A DNA stretch of 64,000 nucleotides from Blastococcus mobilis (GCF_900188025.1 NZ_FZNO01000009.1:110667-174666), one strand, 5' to 3'. Shown: positions 25,553-36,595, counted from the stretch's first letter. Numbers and translations: made by a program. The notes: generated by a model from the sequence alone, not told the origin.

Positions 25553-26746
25553 GTGGCCAAGGCCAAGTTCGAGCGGACCAAGCCGCACGTCAACATCGGC
25601 ACCATCGGGCACATCGACCATGGGAAGACGACGCTGACCGCGGCGATCACCAAGGTGCTGCACGACAAGTACCCGAACCTCAACGAGGCGTCGGCCTTCG
25701 ACCAGATCGACAAGGCGCCCGAGGAGAAGGCCCGCGGCATCACGATCTCGATCGCGCACGTCGAGTACCAGACCGAGAACCGCCACTACGCGCACGTCGA
25801 CTGCCCCGGTCACGCCGACTACATCAAGAACATGATCACCGGCGCGGCGCAGATGGACGGCGCCATCCTGGTGGTCGCGGCGACCGACGGCCCGATGCCG
25901 CAGACCAAGGAGCACGTGCTCCTGGCCCGCCAGGTCGGCGTTCCCTACATCGTGGTGGCCCTCAACAAGGCCGACATGGTCGACGACGAGGAGATCCTCG
26001 AGCTCGTCGAGCTCGAGGTCCGCGAGCTGCTCTCCGAGTACGAGTTCCCGGGCGACGACGTCCCCGTGGTCCGCGTGTCCGCGCTCAAGGCCCTCGAGGG
26101 CGACGCCGAGTGGGGCAACAAGCTCATGGAGCTCATGGACGCGGTCGACTCCGCGATCCCCGAGCCGGAGCGCGAGATCGACAAGCCGTTCCTCATGCCC
26201 GTCGAGGACGTCTTCACGATCACCGGTCGCGGCACCGTCGTCACCGGCCGCGTCGAGCGTGGCATCGTCAAGGTCTCCGAGGAGATCGAGATCGTCGGTA
26301 TCCGCGAGGGTTCGACGAAGACGACCGTCACCGGCGTCGAGATGTTCCGCAAGCTGCTCGACCAGGGCCAGGCCGGCGACAACGTGGGCCTGCTGCTGCG
26401 CGGCATCAAGCGCGAGGACGTCGAGCGCGGACAGGTCGTCGTGAAGCCCGGCTCGATCACCCCGCACACCAACTTCGAGGGTTCGGTCTACATCCTCTCG
26501 AAGGACGAGGGTGGCCGTCACACGCCGTTCTTCAACAACTACCGTCCCCAGTTCTACTTCCGGACGACGGACGTGACGGGCGTCGTGACGCTGCCCGCCG
26601 GCACCGAGATGGTCATGCCCGGCGACAACACCGAGATGACGGTGGAGCTGATCCAGCCCATCGCCATGGAGGAGGGCCTCCGGTTCGCCATCCGTGAGGG
26701 TGGCCGCACCGTCGGCGCCGGCCGCGTCACCAAGATCCTCAAGTAA
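25553..26746 (+). CDS. tuf: Elongation factor Tu
   Basis: A 397-residue EF-Tu. The P-loop [14 protein letters not shown], switch [22 protein letters not shown] and NKADMVD are all intact, and domains 2 and 3 are full length, ending [16 protein letters not shown]. It delivers aminoacyl-tRNA to the ribosome. The GTG start has GAGAGGAA upstream. The 182-nt gap from fusA contains the REP-like element and could allow separate expression. A 15-bp hairpin after the stop marks the end of the str operon. Confidence 0.98.
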   Translation: MAKAKFERTKPHVNIGTIGHIDHGKTTLTAAITKVLHDKYPNLNEASAFDQIDKAPEEKARGITISIAHVEYQTENRHYAHVDCPGHADYIKNMITGAAQMDGAILVVAATDGPMPQTKEHVLLARQVGVPYIVVALNKADMVDDEEILELVELEVRELLSEYEFPGDDVPVVRVSALKALEGDAEWGNKLMELMDAVDSAIPEPEREIDKPFLMPVEDVFTITGRGTVVTGRVERGIVKVSEEIEIVGIREGSTKTTVTGVEMFRKLLDQGQAGDNVGLLLRGIKREDVERGQVVVKPGSITPHTNFEGSVYILSKDEGGRHTPFFNNYRPQFYFRTTDVTGVVTLPAGTEMVMPGDNTEMTVELIQPIAMEEGLRFAIREGGRTVGAGRVTKILK

Positions 26747-26754
26747 GTCCCCTG

Positions 26755-26789
26755 GAGGGGCGGCGGCCGCCAGCCGGCCGCCGCCCCTC
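26755..26789 (+). terminator. 15-bp perfect hairpin after tuf
   Basis: GAGGGGCGGCGGCCG (26755-26769) pairs with CGGCCGCCGCCCCTC (26775-26789) around a CCAGC loop. TCTCCC follows. Probable end of the str operon. Confidence 0.85.
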
Positions 26790-26865
26790 TCCCGGGTCGT
26801 CAGACCCACGGGTCAGCAGACCCACTCGAACTTTCACAACCGATCGGCAGGAGCAGAAGACAGCG

Positions 26866-27171
26866 ATGGCGGGACAGAAGATCCGCATCCGGCTGAAGGC
26901 CTACGACCACGAGGCGATCGATGCCTCGGCGCGACGCATCGTGGAGACGGTCACCAAGACCGGAGCGCGTGTGGTCGGCCCCGTGCCGCTGCCGACGGAG
27001 AAGAACGTGTACGCGGTGATCCGTTCGCCGCACAAGTACAAGGACTCGTTCGAGCACTTCGAGATGCGCACGCACAAGCGGCTCATCGACATCCTCGACC
27101 CGACGCCGAAGACGGTGGACGCGCTCATGCGCATCGACCTGCCGGCCTCGGTCGACGTCAACATTCAGTAA
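26866..27171 (+). CDS. rpsJ: 30S ribosomal protein S10
   Basis: A 101-residue S10 ([19 protein letters not shown]...) ending ASVDVNIQ, the usual length. It is in the 30S head and, as NusE, is also part of the antitermination complex. It is the first gene of the S10 operon, with GCAGGAG upstream and the tuf terminator before it, so an S10-operon promoter should lie in 26790-26865, though I see no clear consensus there. rplC follows after 15 nt. Confidence 0.98.
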   Translation: MAGQKIRIRLKAYDHEAIDASARRIVETVTKTGARVVGPVPLPTEKNVYAVIRSPHKYKDSFEHFEMRTHKRLIDILDPTPKTVDALMRIDLPASVDVNIQ

Positions 27172-27186
27172 GGGCAGTCAGCAGAC

Positions 27187-27852
27187 ATGGCGAGCACATT
27201 TCGCGGTCTCCTCGGCGAGAAGCTGGGGATGACCCAGGTTTTCGACGAGAACAACCGCCTCGTGCCGGTGACCGTCGTCAAGGCGGGCCCGTGTGTGGTG
27301 ACCCAGGTGCGCACCCCCGAGGTCGACGGCTACAGCGCCGTCCAGCTCGGCTTCGGTGAGATCGACCCGCGCAAGGTGAACCGTCCCGAGGGCGGGCACT
27401 TCACCAAGGCGGGCGTCACGCCGCGGCGGCACCTGGTGGAACTGCGCACCGAGGACGCCGGCGACTACACGGTCGGCCAGGAGCTGACCGCGGACGTCTT
27501 CGACGGCGTGGCCAAGGTCGACGTCATCGGGACCAGCAAGGGCAAGGGCACGGCCGGCGTCATGAAGCGTCACGGCTTCAGGGGCCTCGGCGCGTCGCAC
27601 GGTACCCAGCGCAAGCACCGGTCGCCCGGTTCCATCGGTGGCGCATCCACCCCGGGCCGCGTGTTCAAGGGCTTGAAGATGGCCGGCCGCATGGGTGCGG
27701 TGAGGACGACCACGCTCTCGCTGGTCGTGCACAAGGTCGACGCGGAGCGGGGGCTGCTGCTCATCAAGGGCGCCGTTCCCGGTCCCAAGGGTGGCCTGCT
27801 CCTCGTCCGCTCCGCGGTCAAGGGTGGCCCCGTGGGGAGTGACAAGAAGTGA
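27187..27852 (+). CDS. rplC: 50S ribosomal protein L3
   Basis: A 221-residue L3: [19 protein letters not shown] at the start, the [19 protein letters not shown] loop that reaches toward the peptidyl-transferase centre, and [19 protein letters not shown]. Normal length. L3 is an early assembly protein of the 50S subunit. The stop overlaps the rplD GTG (GTGA), indicating coupling. Confidence 0.98.
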   Translation: MASTFRGLLGEKLGMTQVFDENNRLVPVTVVKAGPCVVTQVRTPEVDGYSAVQLGFGEIDPRKVNRPEGGHFTKAGVTPRRHLVELRTEDAGDYTVGQELTADVFDGVAKVDVIGTSKGKGTAGVMKRHGFRGLGASHGTQRKHRSPGSIGGASTPGRVFKGLKMAGRMGAVRTTTLSLVVHKVDAERGLLLIKGAVPGPKGGLLLVRSAVKGGPVGSDKK

Positions 27853-28784
27853 GCCAGTCGATCGACACGCGCACCGACCGCCAGGTCGACGTCCGCACGC
27901 CGGCGGGGGAGACCTCCGGCAGCGTCACGCTGCCCGGTGAGCTCTTCGACGCCGACGCCAACGTCTCCCTGATGCACCAGGTGGTCGTGGCGCAGCTCGC
28001 CGCGGCCCGTCAGGGCACGCACTCGACCAAGACCCGTGGTCAGGTCAGCGGCGGTGGCGCCAAGCCGTACCGGCAGAAGGGCACCGGCCGGGCCCGTCAG
28101 GGTTCGACCCGCGCGCCGCAGTTCGCCGGTGGTGGCATCGTCCACGGCCCCACGCCGCGGGACTACACCAAGAAGACCCCGAAGAAGATGAAGGCCGCCG
28201 CCCTGCGCGGTGCCCTCTCCGACCGGGCCCGCGAGGGCCGGGTGCACGTGGTGTCCGCCTTCGTCGACGGTGACGCCCCGAAGACCAAGACCGCCCTGGC
28301 GACGTTGAACGCGGTGACCCATGCCAAGCGCGTGCTGGTCGTGCTCGACCGGGACGACGTCCTCAACTGGGTGAGCCTGCGCAACGTGCCGCAGGTGCAC
28401 CTGATCGAGGCCGGCCAGCTCAACACCTACGACGTGCTGGTCGCCGACGAGGTGATCTTCACCGAGACCGCGCTGGCCGAGTACGTGGCCGGCCGGTCGA
28501 AGGGGTCCGAGCTCCCCGACCTGGCCACGCACGTGACCCCGGGTGGCGTTCCCTCGATCGCCCCCGCCGAAGGTGAGGGCACCGTCGAGACGGCCACCGC
28601 CGCCGAGGCGCCCGCCAAGAAGGCCGCCGCGAAGAAGGCTCCGGCCAAGAAGGCTGCTCCGGCCACGCCCGAGGAGGCCGCCAAGGCCCCCGTCGAGCAG
28701 GCCACCGCTGCCAACGCCGGTCCGGACGCACAGGCGCCCGCCGAGGACGGCACCACGAACGAGACCACCGAGGAGAAGGCATGA
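27849..28784 (+). CDS. rplD: 50S ribosomal protein L4 with long Lys/Ala/Pro tail
   Basis: The first ~230 residues are ordinary L4, including the loop [20 protein letters not shown] that lines the exit tunnel. The C-terminus is extended by about 80 residues, with repeated AKKA/APAKKA units and then an acidic end ([11 protein letters not shown]). The total of 311 residues compares with about 200-225 for most L4, so the tail is unusual, and it resembles histone-H1-like low-complexity tails. In E. coli L4 is the autogenous repressor of the S10 operon. The start overlaps rplC and the stop overlaps rplW (ATGA). Confidence 0.95.
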   Translation: MSQSIDTRTDRQVDVRTPAGETSGSVTLPGELFDADANVSLMHQVVVAQLAAARQGTHSTKTRGQVSGGGAKPYRQKGTGRARQGSTRAPQFAGGGIVHGPTPRDYTKKTPKKMKAAALRGALSDRAREGRVHVVSAFVDGDAPKTKTALATLNAVTHAKRVLVVLDRDDVLNWVSLRNVPQVHLIEAGQLNTYDVLVADEVIFTETALAEYVAGRSKGSELPDLATHVTPGGVPSIAPAEGEGTVETATAAEAPAKKAAAKKAPAKKAAPATPEEAAKAPVEQATAANAGPDAQAPAEDGTTNETTEEKA

Positions 28785-29083
28785 GCGTCCGCGACCCCCG
28801 GGACGTCCTGCTCGCCCCGGTCATCTCCGAGAAGAGCTACGGGCTGCTCGACGGCAACCAGTACACCTTCATCGTGCTGCCCGAGGCGAACAAGACCCAG
28901 ATCAAGATCGCTGTCGAGCAGATCTTCAACGTGAAGGTCGTCGGCGTGAACACGATCAACCGCCAGGGCAAGCGCAAGCGCAGCCGGGGCACGCAGATGG
29001 GCCGGCGCAAGAACACCAAGCGCGCCATCGTCTCCGTCGCCCCCGGCGACCGCATCGAGATCTTCGGCGGCCCGGGCGCCTGA
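28781..29083 (+). CDS. rplW: 50S ribosomal protein L23
   Basis: A 100-residue L23 beginning with [19 protein letters not shown] and carrying the [19 protein letters not shown] extension that contacts 23S rRNA. L23 surrounds the exit tunnel and is the docking site of trigger factor and SRP. It overlaps rplD by 4 nt. An 79-nt gap to rplB follows, with GACAGGGACTC before the rplB start. Confidence 0.98.
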   Translation: MSVRDPRDVLLAPVISEKSYGLLDGNQYTFIVLPEANKTQIKIAVEQIFNVKVVGVNTINRQGKRKRSRGTQMGRRKNTKRAIVSVAPGDRIEIFGGPGA

Positions 29084-29162
29084 GGCGCGCTGGCTCTCCA
29101 GCCCGCCCCACCACCCCGAGCATCCGACCGGACCAGAGAGAACAGACAGGGACTCACGACCC

Positions 29163-29996
<834 letters not shown>

Positions 29997-30019
29997 GCGG
30001 GTAAAGGAGTCCGACAGAC

Positions 30020-30301
30020 ATGCCACGCAGCCTGAAGAAGGGCCCGTTCGTCGACGACCACCTGCTCGCCAAGGTGGACGCACAGAACGCCAAGGGCACC
30101 AAGAACGTGATCCGTACCTGGTCGCGCCGCTCGACGATCATCCCCGACATGCTGGGCCACACCCTCGCGGTGCACGACGGCCGCAAGCACGTCCCGGTGT
30201 TCGTGACGGAGGCGATGGTTGGGCACAAGCTCGGCGAGTTCGCCCCCACGCGCACCTTCCGTGGGCACATCAAGGACGACCGCCGCTCGCGGCGGGGTTG
30301 A
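30020..30301 (+). CDS. rpsS: 30S ribosomal protein S19
   Basis: A 93-residue S19: [19 protein letters not shown], then [25 protein letters not shown] and [15 protein letters not shown]. This is the normal family length. It lies at the head of the 30S subunit near the A-site finger contact. The TTG-ACC junction after the stop is followed 20 nt later by rplV. Expression is as part of the S10 operon. Confidence 0.98.
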   Translation: MPRSLKKGPFVDDHLLAKVDAQNAKGTKNVIRTWSRRSTIIPDMLGHTLAVHDGRKHVPVFVTEAMVGHKLGEFAPTRTFRGHIKDDRRSRRG

Positions 30302-30321
30302 CCAGGTAGAGAGAGATTCCG

Positions 30322-30801
30322 ATGACTTCCCAGTTGGGACAGGAGGCACCGGTCGCCCGGGCTACGGCCCGGTTCGTCCGTGTGACCCCCATGAAGGCCC
30401 GCCGGGTGGTGGACCTGATCCGCTACCTGCCGACCGACGAGGCGCTCGCGCTGCTGCGCTTCGCCCCGCAGAGCGCCAGTGAGCCGGTGGCGAAGGTCGT
30501 GGCCAGCGCCGTGGCCAACGCTGCGCACAACCTGCAGCTGGACCCTGCCGCCCTGGTGGTCAGTGCGGCCTACGTCGACGAGGGCCCCACGCTGAAGCGG
30601 ATCCGTCCGCGTGCGCAGGGCCGGGCGTTCCGCATCAACAAGCGGACCAGCCACATCACCGTCGAGGTGAGCGAGGTCGCCACCAGCGCCGTCCTCGCGC
30701 AGAAGTCGCGCAAGGCGCGCCGGGACACCGGCCAGTCCGGCCCGGCGACCCAGCAGCAGGGCAACCAGTCCAGGAGCAAGACGAGGGGAGGGACCCGCTA
30801 G
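30322..30801 (+). CDS. rplV: 50S ribosomal protein L22
   Basis: A 159-residue L22. The core includes [19 protein letters not shown], the [16 protein letters not shown] helix, and the exit-tunnel loop ending [19 protein letters not shown]. Compared with the ~110-residue minimum, both ends are extended, especially the C-terminal basic tail rich in Gln, Ser and Arg, as in other actinobacteria. L22 lines the exit tunnel. Its stop shares a base with the rpsC GTG. Confidence 0.97.
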   Translation: MTSQLGQEAPVARATARFVRVTPMKARRVVDLIRYLPTDEALALLRFAPQSASEPVAKVVASAVANAAHNLQLDPAALVVSAAYVDEGPTLKRIRPRAQGRAFRINKRTSHITVEVSEVATSAVLAQKSRKARRDTGQSGPATQQQGNQSRSKTRGGTR

Positions 30802-31715
30802 TGGGTCAGAAGGTCAACCCGCACGGGTTCCGGCTCGGGATCACCACCGACTACAAGTCCCGGTGGTATGCGGACAAGCTGTACAAGGACTACGTCAAGG
30901 AAGACGTCGCGATCCGCAAGCTCATGTCCAAGGGCATGGAGCGGGCCGGCATCTCCAAGGTCGAGATCGAGCGCACCCGTGACCGGGTCCGCGTCGACAT
31001 CCACACCGCCCGGCCGGGCATCGTCATCGGCCGCCGCGGTGCGGAGGCCGACCGCATCCGGGGCGAGCTCGAGAAGCTCACCGGCAAGCAGGTGCAGCTG
31101 AACATCCTCGAGGTCAAGAACCCCGAGTCCGATGCGCAGCTCGTCGCCCAGGGCGTCGCCGAGCAGCTGTCCAGCCGCGTCAGCTTCCGTCGTGCCATGC
31201 GCAAGGCCATGCAGTCGGCCCAGCGCAGCCCGCAGGTCAAGGGCATCCGGGTGCAGTGCTCGGGTCGCCTGGGCGGCACGGAGATGAGCCGGTCGGAGTT
31301 CTACCGTGAGGGCCGGGTGCCGCTGCACACGCTCCGCGCGAACATCGACTACGGCATCTACGAGGCCCGCACGACCTTCGGTCGCATCGGCGTGAAGGTC
31401 TGGATCTACAAGGGTGACGTCAGCGGCTCCCGCGCCGAGCGTGCGGCCCTCGAGGCGCTCGCCGACCGCCAGCAGCGCCGCGAGCGGGCCCAGCGCCCGC
31501 AGCGCCGCTCCGGCTCCTCCGGCACCACCGCCGGCGGGACCGAGGCCGGCCGCGCGGCAGCCGAGACGACCACCGGCCCGGCCGTGGAGCCGACCGAGAG
31601 CGCCGTCGTCGTCACCGCCGGCGAGGCCCCTCCGGAGCAGACGGTCGCCGAGGCCGTCGGCCCGGAGGCCACCGCGGCCGCCGAGACGACGGCCACCGAG
31701 AACACGGAGAGCTGA
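30801..31715 (+). CDS. rpsC: 30S ribosomal protein S3 with Ala/Thr/Glu tail
   Basis: A 304-residue S3. The core begins [14 protein letters not shown] and contains the KH domain ([20 protein letters not shown]) and the C-terminal S3 domain to about residue 215. The final ~90 residues are a low-complexity Ala/Thr/Glu tail rich in [13 protein letters not shown] runs. The core forms part of the mRNA entry tunnel. Tails occur on actinobacterial S3, but they vary in length between lineages. It overlaps rplV and precedes rplP by 3 nt. Confidence 0.97.
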   Translation: MGQKVNPHGFRLGITTDYKSRWYADKLYKDYVKEDVAIRKLMSKGMERAGISKVEIERTRDRVRVDIHTARPGIVIGRRGAEADRIRGELEKLTGKQVQLNILEVKNPESDAQLVAQGVAEQLSSRVSFRRAMRKAMQSAQRSPQVKGIRVQCSGRLGGTEMSRSEFYREGRVPLHTLRANIDYGIYEARTTFGRIGVKVWIYKGDVSGSRAERAALEALADRQQRRERAQRPQRRSGSSGTTAGGTEAGRAAAETTTGPAVEPTESAVVVTAGEAPPEQTVAEAVGPEATAAAETTATENTES

Positions 31716-31718
31716 GCC

Positions 31719-32135
31719 ATGCTCATCCCACGGCGCGTCAAGCACCGCAAGCAGCACCACCCCGACCGTGGCGGCAGGGCCAAGGGCGGGACCGCGATCA
31801 ATTTCGGTGAGTACGCGATCCAGGCCCTCGAGCCTGCGTACGTGACCAACCGGCAGATCGAGTCCGCCCGTATCGCCATGACCCGCCACATCAAGCGTGG
31901 CGGCAAGGTGTGGATCTCGATCTACCCCGACCGCCCGCTGACCAAGAAGCCGGCCGAGACCCGGATGGGTTCCGGTAAGGGTTCGCCGGAGTGGTGGGTC
32001 GCCAACGTCAAGCCCGGGCGCATCATGTTCGAGCTCTCGGGTGTCGCCGAGCCGGTAGCCCGCGAGGCCATGCGCCGCGCGATCCACAAGCTCCCCATGA
32101 AGTGCCGCTTCATCACGCGTGAAGGAGAAGTGTGA
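31719..32135 (+). CDS. rplP: 50S ribosomal protein L16
   Basis: A 138-residue L16: [60 protein letters not shown] and [20 protein letters not shown]. Normal length. It shapes the A-site tRNA elbow contact near the peptidyl-transferase centre. Its TGA shares a base with the rpmC ATG, and a GAAGGAG ribosome site for rpmC lies inside its last codons. Confidence 0.98.
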   Translation: MLIPRRVKHRKQHHPDRGGRAKGGTAINFGEYAIQALEPAYVTNRQIESARIAMTRHIKRGGKVWISIYPDRPLTKKPAETRMGSGKGSPEWWVANVKPGRIMFELSGVAEPVAREAMRRAIHKLPMKCRFITREGEV

Positions 32136-32368
32136 TGGCCGCCGGTCTGACGGCTCCCGAGCTGCGCGAGCTCTCTGTCGACGAGCTCGCCGCGCGGCTG
32201 CGTGAGTCCAAGGAAGAACTGTTCAACCTGCGCTTCCAGGTGGCCACCGGCCAGCTGGACAACAACAGGCGACTGCAGACCGTCCGCCGCGACATCGCCC
32301 GGATCTACACGATCATGCGCGAGCGCGAGCTGGGTCTCTCGGTCGCCCCGAACGAGGGTGTGGCATGA
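32135..32368 (+). CDS. rpmC: 50S ribosomal protein L29
   Basis: A 77-residue L29 with the two-helix pattern [38 protein letters not shown] and [18 protein letters not shown] 32135 is taken; a GTG three bases upstream is also in frame. L29 sits by the exit tunnel next to L23. It overlaps the rpsQ ATG by four bases (ATGA). Confidence 0.97.
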   Translation: MAAGLTAPELRELSVDELAARLRESKEELFNLRFQVATGQLDNNRRLQTVRRDIARIYTIMRERELGLSVAPNEGVA

Positions 32369-32667
32369 GCGATCCCCAGACGGTCAGCGCGACGTCGACC
32401 GGCCCCGGCCTGGCCGGGCGCGGGTACCGCAAGGTCCGCGAGGGCCTGGTGGTGAGCGACAAGATGGAGAAGACCATCGTCGTCGAGGTGGAGGACCGTG
32501 TGAAGCACGCCCTCTACGGCAAGGTCATCCGCCGGACGAACAAGCTCAAGGTGCACGACGAGCAGAACGTCGCCGGCATCGGTGACCGTGTGCAGATCAT
32601 GGAGACCCGGCCGACGTCGGCCACCAAGCGGTGGCGGCTGGTCGAGGTCCTCGAGAAGGCCAAGTAA
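32365..32667 (+). CDS. rpsQ: 30S ribosomal protein S17
   Basis: A 100-residue S17. After a short Gly-containing N-terminal extension, the OB-fold core reads [20 protein letters not shown], followed by [20 protein letters not shown] and [17 protein letters not shown]17 binds the 5' domain of 16S rRNA early in assembly. It is the last gene before a 215-nt structured gap that separates the S10 and spc groups. Confidence 0.98.
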   Translation: MSDPQTVSATSTGPGLAGRGYRKVREGLVVSDKMEKTIVVEVEDRVKHALYGKVIRRTNKLKVHDEQNVAGIGDRVQIMETRPTSATKRWRLVEVLEKAK

Positions 32668-32763
32668 GCAGCTCGAAGGCGGCCTTCCGGGGCCGTATCA
32701 CACGCACCAGCACGTACGAGTACGCTGGACGACTGGCGCGCGCCTCCCGGGTGCGCGCCGCAT

Positions 32764-32835
32764 CCCGGCTCCCGTGCACGACGCACCGGCGGCGCAGGCC
32801 GTCGGTGCGTCGGCACGCGGGTGCCGGACAGCCGG
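32764..32835 (+). other. Extended stem-loop between rpsQ and rplN (spc leader)
   Basis: CGACGCACCGGCGG (32779-32792) pairs with CCGTCGGTGCGTCG (32799-32812), with one wobble, around CGCAGG. It is extended by CCCGTGC (32771-32777) with GCACGCGGG (32813-32821) and by CCCGGCT (32764-32770) with AGCCGG (32830-32835). A weak -10-like TACGCT (32721-32726) lies upstream. It could be an attenuator or a leader structure of the spc operon. Confidence 0.6.
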
Positions 32836-32882
32836 TTCACCGATCCGGCCCGGCTGTCACCACTGAGATTTGGGAGTAGGAC

Positions 32883-33251
32883 GTGATCCAGCAGGAGTCG
32901 CGACTGCGGGTCGCCGACAACACCGGTGCAAAGGAGATCCTCTGCATCCGGGTGCTCGGCGGTTCCGGGCGACGCTACGCGGGCATCGGCGACATCATCG
33001 TCGGCACCGTGAAGGACGCCCTGCCCGGCGCCGGTGTCAAGAAGGGCGACGTGGTCAAGGCCGTCATCGTCCGCACGGTGAAGGAGCGGCGTCGTCCCGA
33101 CGGTTCCTACATCCGCTTCGACGAGAACGCCGCGGTCATCATCCGCGACAGCGGCGACCCGCGCGGTACGCGCATCTTCGGCCCCGTGGGCCGCGAGCTC
33201 CGCGACAAGCGCTTCATGCGGATCATCTCGCTCGCACCGGAGGTGCTGTGA
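32883..33251 (+). CDS. rplN: 50S ribosomal protein L14
   Basis: A 122-residue L14 beginning [20 protein letters not shown] and containing the typical [16 protein letters not shown] and [20 protein letters not shown] segments. GTG 32883 has GGGAGTAGGA upstream. L14 forms the intersubunit bridge B8 and is the binding site of RsfS. It opens the spc gene group after the structured gap; its stop overlaps a GTG upstream of the rplX start. Confidence 0.98.
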   Translation: MIQQESRLRVADNTGAKEILCIRVLGGSGRRYAGIGDIIVGTVKDALPGAGVKKGDVVKAVIVRTVKERRRPDGSYIRFDENAAVIIRDSGDPRGTRIFGPVGRELRDKRFMRIISLAPEVL

Positions 33252-33253
33252 TC

Positions 33254-33628
33254 ATGGCTGCCACGAACAAGGGCACCAACAAGGCCGGCACCAGCAAGGC
33301 GAAGGCGCCGTCCATGAAGATCAAGAAGGGTGACACCGTCGTCGTCCTGTCCGGCAAGGACAGGGGCGCGAAGGGTCGCGTCATCGCGGCCTTCCCGGCG
33401 GTCCAGCGTGTCCTGGTCGAGGGCGTCGGGCGCGTGAAGAAGCACACCCGCATCAGCTCGACCCAGCGCGGCGCCCAGCAGGGCGGGATCGTCACGCAGG
33501 AGGCTCCCATCCACGTGAGCAACGTGATGGTGATCGACTCCGAGGACAAGCCGACCCGGGTCGGTTACCGCAAGGACGACAACGGCCGCAGCATCCGGGT
33601 CTCGCGGCGCACCGGTAAGGACCTCTGA
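33254..33628 (+). CDS. rplX: 50S ribosomal protein L24
   Basis: A 124-residue L24. The KOW motif is in [20 protein letters not shown], followed by [20 protein letters not shown]. The preferred start ATG 33254 has GGAGG about 10 nt upstream; GTG 33248, overlapping the rplN stop, is an alternative. The first ~20 residues (Lys/Thr/Ala-rich) are an extension relative to the ~105-residue norm. It is an assembly initiator of 23S rRNA. Confidence 0.95.
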   Translation: MAATNKGTNKAGTSKAKAPSMKIKKGDTVVVLSGKDRGAKGRVIAAFPAVQRVLVEGVGRVKKHTRISSTQRGAQQGGIVTQEAPIHVSNVMVIDSEDKPTRVGYRKDDNGRSIRVSRRTGKDL

Positions 33629-33633
33629 TCGCC

Positions 33634-34218
33634 ATGAGTGCACCCACGCGTGAGCTGCCCCGCATGCTCGCCCACTACCGCGAGACCATCGCGCCGACGA
33701 TGCAGTCGGAGTTCGGCTACGAGAACGTCATGCAGATCCCGCGGCTGACGAAGATCGTCGTCAACATGGGCGTCGGCGAGGCCACTCGTGACGCCAAGCT
33801 GATGGACGGCGCCGTCCGCGACCTGACCGCGATCACCGGTCAGAAGCCGGCGGTCGTCCGGGCCCGCAAGTCCATCGCGCAGTTCAAGCTGCGCGAGGGC
33901 ATGCCCATCGGCGCCAAGGTCACCCTGCGCGGGGACCGGATGTGGGAGTTCCTGGACCGGCTGCTGTCGCTGGCCCTGCCCCGTATCCGTGACTTCCGCG
34001 GGCTGAGCCCCAAGCAGTTCGACGGCCACGGCAACTACACGTTCGGCCTGAACGAGCAGTCGATGTTCCGCGAGATCGACGTCGACAAGATCGACCGGCA
34101 GCGCGGCATGGACATCACGCTGGTCACCACCGCCACGAACGACGAGGAGGGTCGCGAGCTGCTCCGCCAGCTCGGCTTCCCCTTCGCCGGCCAGCCCGTC
34201 GTGACCACCATCCGCTGA
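33634..34218 (+). CDS. rplE: 50S ribosomal protein L5
   Basis: A 194-residue L5: [60 protein letters not shown] and [20 protein letters not shown]. It binds 5S rRNA and contacts P-site tRNA. Normal length. It lies 5 nt after rplX and 17 nt before rpsN. In E. coli this segment is the S8 binding site for spc regulation; no such structure was verified here. Confidence 0.98.
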   Translation: MSAPTRELPRMLAHYRETIAPTMQSEFGYENVMQIPRLTKIVVNMGVGEATRDAKLMDGAVRDLTAITGQKPAVVRARKSIAQFKLREGMPIGAKVTLRGDRMWEFLDRLLSLALPRIRDFRGLSPKQFDGHGNYTFGLNEQSMFREIDVDKIDRQRGMDITLVTTATNDEEGRELLRQLGFPFAGQPVVTTIR

Positions 34219-34235
34219 GCCGGTAGGAGACAACC

Positions 34236-34421
34236 ATGGCCAAGAAGGCTCTGATCAACAAGGCGGCCCGCAAGCCCAAGTTCGCGGTCCGCGGGTACAC
34301 CCGCTGCCAGCGGTGCGGTCGTCCCCACTCCGTCTTCCGCAAGTTCGGCCTCTGCCGGATCTGCCTGCGGGAGATGGCCCACGCCGGGGAGCTCCCCGGC
34401 GTGCGCAAGAGTTCCTGGTAA
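34236..34421 (+). CDS. rpsN: 30S ribosomal protein S14, zinc-binding (type Z)
   Basis: A 61-residue S14 with two CxxC pairs, CQRCG and CRICL, making a zinc ribbon, so this is the short zinc-dependent form and not the ~101-residue cysteine-free form that replaces it in zinc limitation. GTAGGAG lies before the ATG. It is in the 30S head. An 11-bp perfect hairpin follows before rpsH. Confidence 0.97.
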   Translation: MAKKALINKAARKPKFAVRGYTRCQRCGRPHSVFRKFGLCRICLREMAHAGELPGVRKSSW

Positions 34422-34434
34422 GCACCGCACCACC

Positions 34435-34458
34435 CGGCCGGGGCGCTCGCCCCGGCCG
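34435..34458 (+). other. 11-bp perfect hairpin between rpsN and rpsH
   Basis: CGGCCGGGGCG (34435-34445) and CGCCCCGGCCG (34448-34458) are exact complements with a CT loop. There is no T-tract. It is in a 128-nt gap in the middle of the spc group, so read-through must occur unless a promoter lies after it. Confidence 0.7.
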
Positions 34459-34549
34459 CACCACGGCACCATTGATCGCCGAGAGGCCCAGCGCCAAGTC
34501 TCCGAGACCCAGCGCATGAGGAACCGCGGCGAGAGAGGCACCACCTGAC

Positions 34550-34960
34550 ATGACGATGACCGACCCGATCGCGGACATGCTCACGCGTCTGCGGAACGCC
34601 AACCAGGCGTACCACGACAGCGCGGTCATGCCGTCCTCGAAGCTCAAGACGCACATCGCCGAGATCCTCCAGCAGGAGGGCTACATCGCCGGCTGGGCCG
34701 TCAGCGACGTCGAGAAGGACGGCAGCACCTTCAAGCAGCTGCAGATCGATCTGAAGTACGGCCCCAACCGCGAGCGCAGCATCGCCGGTGTCCGGCGGGT
34801 CTCGAAGCCCGGTCTGCGGGTCTACGCGAAGTCGAACTCCCTGCCCAAGGTGCTCGGCGGACTCGGGGTGGCGATCATCTCGACGTCGACCGGGCTGCTG
34901 ACGGACAAGCAGGCGAACAAGAAGGGCGTGGGTGGGGAAGTCCTCGCCTACGTCTGGTAA
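34550..34960 (+). CDS. rpsH: 30S ribosomal protein S8
   Basis: A 136-residue S8: [20 protein letters not shown] at the start, [20 protein letters not shown] and [20 protein letters not shown] near the end. S8 binds helix 21 of 16S rRNA and in E. coli also represses the spc operon. Normal family length. rplF starts 14 nt after the stop. Confidence 0.98.
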   Translation: MTMTDPIADMLTRLRNANQAYHDSAVMPSSKLKTHIAEILQQEGYIAGWAVSDVEKDGSTFKQLQIDLKYGPNRERSIAGVRRVSKPGLRVYAKSNSLPKVLGGLGVAIISTSTGLLTDKQANKKGVGGEVLAYVW

Positions 34961-34974
34961 GGGAGCGAACGGCA

Positions 34975-35514
34975 ATGTCACGAATCGGACGACTCCCGAT
35001 CGCCGTCCCGAGCGGTGTCGACGTCACCATCAACGGCCAGACGGTCAACGTGAAGGGCCCCAAGGGCTCGCTGAGCCACACGGTCGCCTCGCCCATCACG
35101 GTCGAGCGCGACGAGGACGGGACGCTGCGGGTGCAGCGACCCAACGACGAGCGTCAGAACCGCGCCCTGCACGGGCTGTCGCGGACGCTCATCGCCAACA
35201 TGATCACCGGCGTCACCGAGGGCTACACCAAGACCCTCGAGATCGTCGGTGTCGGTTACCGCGTCCAGGCGCGCGGCTCGGACCTCGAGTTCGCCCTGGG
35301 CTTCAGCCACCCGGTGCCGGTGAAGGCCCCCGAGGGGATCTCCTTCGCCGTCGAGTCCCCGACCCGCCTGCGGGTCACGGGGATCGACAAGCAGCAGGTC
35401 GGCGAGGTCGCCGCCAAGATCCGCAAGATCCGCAAGCCCGACCCCTACAAGGGCAAGGGCGTGCGGTATCAGGGCGAGGTCGTCAAGCGCAAGGTCGGGA
35501 AGACGGGTAAGTGA
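34975..35514 (+). CDS. rplF: 50S ribosomal protein L6
   Basis: A 179-residue L6 composed of two similar domains, with [20 protein letters not shown] at the start and the C-terminal signature [20 protein letters not shown]. It sits near the sarcin-ricin loop and factor-binding site. Its TGA shares a base with the rplR ATG (TGATG), so translation is probably coupled. Confidence 0.98.
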   Translation: MSRIGRLPIAVPSGVDVTINGQTVNVKGPKGSLSHTVASPITVERDEDGTLRVQRPNDERQNRALHGLSRTLIANMITGVTEGYTKTLEIVGVGYRVQARGSDLEFALGFSHPVPVKAPEGISFAVESPTRLRVTGIDKQQVGEVAAKIRKIRKPDPYKGKGVRYQGEVVKRKVGKTGK

Positions 35515-35930
35515 TGGCAACCGCAACTACTCCCACGAACGGGAAGTCCGCCGGCGGCCACAAGCCCGTCGGCACCGACATCAGCACGGCCCGCCGCGTC
35601 TCGCGGCTGCGCCGTCACAACCGCCTGCGCAAGCGGGTCGAGGGCACGCCGGAGCGTCCGCGCCTGGTGGTCAAGCGCTCGTCGCGCCACATCCACGTGC
35701 AGCTCGTCGACGACACCGTCGGCCGCACGCTGGCCAGCGCCTCGACGATGGGTCTCCGGGGCGCCGAGGGCGACAAGTCCGCCCTCGCCCGTCAGGTGGG
35801 CGCCCTGATCGCCGACCGGGCGAAGGCAGCCGGCGTCTCCGCCGTCGTCTTCGACCGTGGCGGCAACCGGTACGCCGGTCGCATCGCCGCGCTCGCCGAC
35901 GGCGCCCGCGAGGGTGGGCTGGACTTCTGA
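35514..35930 (+). CDS. rplR: 50S ribosomal protein L18
   Basis: A 138-residue L18. A Gly/Thr/Lys-rich N-terminal extension of about 25 residues precedes the core [40 protein letters not shown] and [20 protein letters not shown]. It delivers 5S rRNA to the large subunit with L5. ATG 35514 is used; GTG 35511 in frame is possible. rpsE follows after 49 nt. Confidence 0.97.
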   Translation: MATATTPTNGKSAGGHKPVGTDISTARRVSRLRRHNRLRKRVEGTPERPRLVVKRSSRHIHVQLVDDTVGRTLASASTMGLRGAEGDKSALARQVGALIADRAKAAGVSAVVFDRGGNRYAGRIAALADGAREGGLDF

Positions 35931-35979
35931 TGACCATCATCGCGAACACCGTGCAGAAGCAGATCGAGAGGGACGTCTG

Positions 35980-36594
35980 ATGCCAGGACCACAGCGACGC
36001 GGCGGCGGCGCCGGCGGCGGCAACGACCGCCGCGACCGTCGTGACGGCGGGCGGGGCCCCGGAGGCGCTCCCGCGGAGAAGAGCAACTACATCGAGCGCG
36101 TGGTCGCCATCAACCGCGTGTCCAAGGTCGTCAAGGGTGGTCGGCGCTTCAGCTTCACCGCCCTGGTGATCGTGGGCGACGGCGACGGCAAGGTCGGCGT
36201 GGGCTACGGCAAGGCCAAGGAGGTGCCCGCGGCGATCGCCAAGGGCGTCGAGGAGGCCAAGAAGCACTTCTACAACGTGCCGCGCATCGCCAGCACCATC
36301 CCGCACCCCGTGCAGGGCGAGGCGGCGGCCGGTGTCGTGCTCCTCAAGCCGGCCAGCCCCGGTACCGGTGTCATCGCAGGTGGCCCGGTGCGTGCCGTGC
36401 TCGAGTGCGCCGGCATCCACGACGTGCTCTCCAAGAGCCTGGGTTCCTCGAACCCGATCAACATCGTGCACGCCACGATGCAGGCGCTGAAGGACCTCGT
36501 CCGCCCCGAGGAGATCGCGGCCCGCCGTGGTCTGCCGCTCGAGGACGTCGCCCCCGCCGCCATGCTCCGTGCGCGTGCGGGTCAGGGGGTCTGA
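35980..36594 (+). CDS. rpsE: 30S ribosomal protein S5
   Basis: A 204-residue S5. A Gly/Arg/Asp-rich N-terminal extension of about 30 residues precedes the dsRNA-binding-like domain ([20 protein letters not shown]) and the C-terminal domain with [20 protein letters not shown] and [23 protein letters not shown] 35980 has GAGAGGGA upstream; an in-frame extension upstream has no ribosome site. S5 is at the mRNA entry and affects fidelity. rpmD starts 1 nt after the stop. Confidence 0.97.
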   Translation: MPGPQRRGGGAGGGNDRRDRRDGGRGPGGAPAEKSNYIERVVAINRVSKVVKGGRRFSFTALVIVGDGDGKVGVGYGKAKEVPAAIAKGVEEAKKHFYNVPRIASTIPHPVQGEAAAGVVLLKPASPGTGVIAGGPVRAVLECAGIHDVLSKSLGSSNPINIVHATMQALKDLVRPEEIAARRGLPLEDVAPAAMLRARAGQGV

Positions 36595-36595
36595 G

